A stretch of DNA of 7,616 bases, taken from assembly GCA_937944075.1 (NCBI GenBank), contig CALDZZ010000069.1, positions 1 through 7,616 of the forward strand, in the 5' to 3' direction. The stretch comes from an uncultured Rhizobiaceae group bacterium (GTDB lineage Bacteria > Pseudomonadota > Alphaproteobacteria > Rhizobiales > Rhizobiaceae). The notes under the pieces are model-generated. The model saw nothing but the letters and a program-made list of their open reading frames with translations, did not search any database and had not been told where the DNA came from. This document shows, in pieces, positions 5,895 through 7,616 of this stretch (position 1 is the stretch's first letter; every line of letters begins with the position of its first letter). The translations under genes were made by a program, and so were the position numbers.

Positions 5895-6659
5895 GTGTCT
5901 GAAAAAATGGCCTTTCTGGCAAGTGATGCCGAGGTAGCTCAAGAAGCGCTTGAAAAGCTTGTCTCGATATACGGGAACAATAGCCCCAAAGAAGCAAGTT
6001 CAATCATTGCATTGGGTGGCGATGGGTTCATGTTGCAAACCCAACATGAATACATGAATTCGGGCATTCCGATTTACGGAATGAACAAGGGTACCGTTGG
6101 CTTCTTGATGAATGAATACAAGCCCGATAATCTCAAACAACGCATTGCCGGCGCCCTGAAAAGCAAAATTCGCCCGCTTGCCATGACGGCAACCGACATG
6201 GACGGCAAGGTTCATGAGGCAATTGCGATCAATGAGGTGTCATTGCTGCGCCAATCCTATCAGGCTGCCAGTTTGTCCATAACCACAGATGGCAAGGAAC
6301 GACTGGAGGCGCTTGTCTGTGATGGTGTTCTGGTTGCAACCCCTGCTGGTTCCACGGCCTACAACCTGTCAGCACATGGCCCTATCCTGCCACTGGGAGC
6401 CCCTCTTTTGGCGTTGACACCTGTAAGCCCCTTTCGACCAAGGCGATGGCGAGGAGCGCTACTGCCCAATACTGTAGAGGTAGTCATTCGGGTGAATGAA
6501 CCGGAAAAAAGACCTGTTAATGCTGTGGCTGATCACACGGAAATCAAGTCTGTCAGCGAAGTCCTTATCAAACTTGATATGAAAAATTCTGGCATCATAA
6601 TGTTTGATCCGGATCATTCATGGGATGACAGAATCCTTGCAGAGCAATTTCAGTACTAG
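5895..6659 (+). CDS. nadK: NAD kinase
   Basis: Cytosolic enzyme that phosphorylates NAD+ with ATP to make NADP+, the only route to NADP. The 254-aa length fits the compact alphaproteobacterial form. Motifs: GGDG at 41-44 with catalytic D43; YGMNKGTVGFL at 61-71; INEVS at 112-116 with N113 and E114; CDGVLVATPAGSTAYNLSAHG at 142-162; and the conserved SPFRPRRWRG stretch at 178-187. Aligned by eye, the position of E. coli R175, linked to NAD over NADH preference, is V141 here. The start is GTG at 5895, with AAAGGG (5881-5886) 8 nt upstream; it gives the N-terminus MSEK...FLASD usual in relatives. The ATG at 5907 is an alternative that would remove only four residues. The gene is divergent from the small gene and convergent, 6 nt apart, with the DUF2336 gene. 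Confidence 0.97.
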   Translation: MSEKMAFLASDAEVAQEALEKLVSIYGNNSPKEASSIIALGGDGFMLQTQHEYMNSGIPIYGMNKGTVGFLMNEYKPDNLKQRIAGALKSKIRPLAMTATDMDGKVHEAIAINEVSLLRQSYQAASLSITTDGKERLEALVCDGVLVATPAGSTAYNLSAHGPILPLGAPLLALTPVSPFRPRRWRGALLPNTVEVVIRVNEPEKRPVNAVADHTEIKSVSEVLIKLDMKNSGIIMFDPDHSWDDRILAEQFQY

Positions 6660-6676
6660 GCTTGCTTAGGCAGCCT
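6658..6676. terminator. Small hairpin holding both stop codons of a convergent gene pair
   Basis: AGGCT (6658-6662) pairs with AGCCT (6672-6676). With one bulged T (6663), GC/GC extends the stem to 7 bp around a TTAG loop. The stem starts within the nadK TAG and its loop region includes the DUF2336 TAA (6666-6668 on the opposite strand). Read on + it is followed by only three T; on - there is no T run. It is at best a weak bidirectional terminator. Confidence 0.3.
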
Positions 6677-7616
6677 TTGCCATTGCCGCGTGCATGATTG
6701 CTTCCGATACATCGATATAATCATCTTTAATCTGCATTCTGTCTGCAGAATCAACCGGTTCCACTTCCATGACTTCATGCTCAACTTCAGGGATATCATC
6801 GCTGCTTTCTGCCACCATATCAAACTCTTCTCGCACTTCTGCGATCAGGGCATCGGTATCCAGTTCGATATCATCTGCAGAAATTGCATCTACAACATCG
6901 TCATTGATAGTTACATCTGCCAAATCTTCAGAAGAACGGTTTGCAAGTTCTGCAGCCTTGAATTTTGAACTTTCCCTTGCAGCTTCTGCAGAGAGTTTTC
7001 TGAGCAATAATATCAGCTCATCAACCACATCATCCTTTTGGCCAGAATAGGTTTCAAGCACTTCACGGGTTACGAGAAATGGTACTCTTGCAGCATTGAT
7101 TTCTTCCTTTGATGCAAGAATACGACGCCAAGAGGCTATTGCCGTATGAAAAATAACAAAAGCAGACTTTGGCAAACCTGCACGGTCATAAAGTGCCTTG
7201 AATGCTGTTGCCTTGTCTTTTGCAAGAATGGCTTCAACGCGTGAGAACCTTACACCACTTAACTCTGCAAATGCGTGTGCAACCAGTGATATATTCCCCA
7301 TACAAACGGCTCGAAGCAAATAACTGACCGTAATTCTGCCGCTCTCTATCATGCTGCGAACCAGATGGATAACATCGCTACTTTCTGCATTTGCAACAAA
7401 TGTGATTGACGCCTTGTCACAAGCCTCATGAATTACCTTGTCAGCTCTGCCAATGGCCAACCATCCCTTTGTTGAGACAAGATTTGAGAGAGCCTCCCCT
7501 ACCTTGTCTATCAGGACAAGACGAGTTTCTGCTGCCAAATCGTCACGCTCAAGCAAGATGTTACGCAATTCTGTATTGGTACCAAAGCGCTGTGCAATCA
7601 TATGCAGGTTATCTTG
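6666..7616 (-). CDS. DUF2336 domain protein, 5' end outside the window
   Basis: The visible 316 codons stay open to the right edge. The ATG at 7599-7601 is probably internal: the five codons before it (QDNLH) are in frame, and the following sequence, IAQRFGTNTELRNILLERDDL, looks like the middle of the helical-repeat array of DUF2336 proteins rather than an N-terminus. Helical repeat segments run to about residue 210 counted from that ATG, with the typical short motifs RDDLAAETRLVLI and GNISLVAHAFAELSGV. After a Lys/Ser-rich linker, the C-terminal third (about 225-295) is strongly acidic (many Asp/Glu) and likely disordered, ending in a short Ala-rich helix. No signal peptide or catalytic motif is visible. 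The family's function is not established as far as I know; a cytosolic protein-interaction role is plausible from the fold. It converges on nadK. Confidence 0.85.
   Translation of the reverse strand, partial: QDNLHMIAQRFGTNTELRNILLERDDLAAETRLVLIDKVGEALSNLVSTKGWLAIGRADKVIHEACDKASITFVANAESSDVIHLVRSMIESGRITVSYLLRAVCMGNISLVAHAFAELSGVRFSRVEAILAKDKATAFKALYDRAGLPKSAFVIFHTAIASWRRILASKEEINAARVPFLVTREVLETYSGQKDDVVDELILLLRKLSAEAARESSKFKAAELANRSSEDLADVTINDDVVDAISADDIELDTDALIAEVREEFDMVAESSDDIPEVEHEVMEVEPVDSADRMQIKDDYIDVSEAIMHAAMAKAA

Noticed and set aside
6769..7050. Ser-rich forward frame opposite the DUF2336 gene
   Set aside because: The Ser/Thr richness is the complement of the acidic GAT/GAA-rich coding strand; it has no independent support.
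1..7616. Mobile element, defence island, toxin-antitoxin pair or novel multi-gene system
   Set aside because: No transposase, integrase, nuclease, helicase, target-site duplication or toxin-antitoxin-like gene pair is visible; the genes are mostly recognisable housekeeping or envelope families.

Overview
The window comes from the chromosome of an alphaproteobacterium, most likely of the order Hyphomicrobiales (Rhizobiales) or a close marine relative. The evidence is an NAD kinase of the short alphaproteobacterial type (with the run LPLGAPLLALTPVSPFRPRR), a DUF2336 protein (a family largely confined to Alphaproteobacteria), and a fused ornithine-lipid-type acyltransferase. Base composition looks moderate to AT-leaning. 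I see no mobile element, CRISPR array, tRNA, rRNA or defence gene.

From left to right: positions 1-257 are non-coding and open with a strong inverted repeat. A NavAb/NaChBac-type voltage-gated sodium channel follows on + (258-1061). It converges, with a 3-nt gap, on a two-domain acyltransferase on - (1065-2894) that resembles OlsF. A 143-nt divergent region leads to an exported gamma-glutamyltransferase on + (3038-4810). Its stop codon overlaps the start of a two-TM protein of unknown function with a PH-like cytosolic part (about 4803-5474). That gene abuts, with no gap, a 75-residue unknown protein on - (5475-5702). A 192-nt divergent region with two adjacent dyads leads to nadK on + (5895-6659). 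A DUF2336 protein on - (6666 to beyond the right edge) ends the window and lacks its 5' end.

Functions are mostly independent housekeeping or envelope roles: sodium entry, aminolipid synthesis, periplasmic glutathione/gamma-glutamyl breakdown and NADP supply. The only likely operon is ggt plus the two-TM gene. All three convergent junctions are 0-6 nt long, so transcripts must end inside the opposing gene or run through it; one junction carries a small hairpin containing both stop codons. I found no convincing new multi-gene system. The items most worth a second look are the fused acyltransferase, the ggt-coupled membrane protein with its aberrant codon use, and the paired dyads before nadK.
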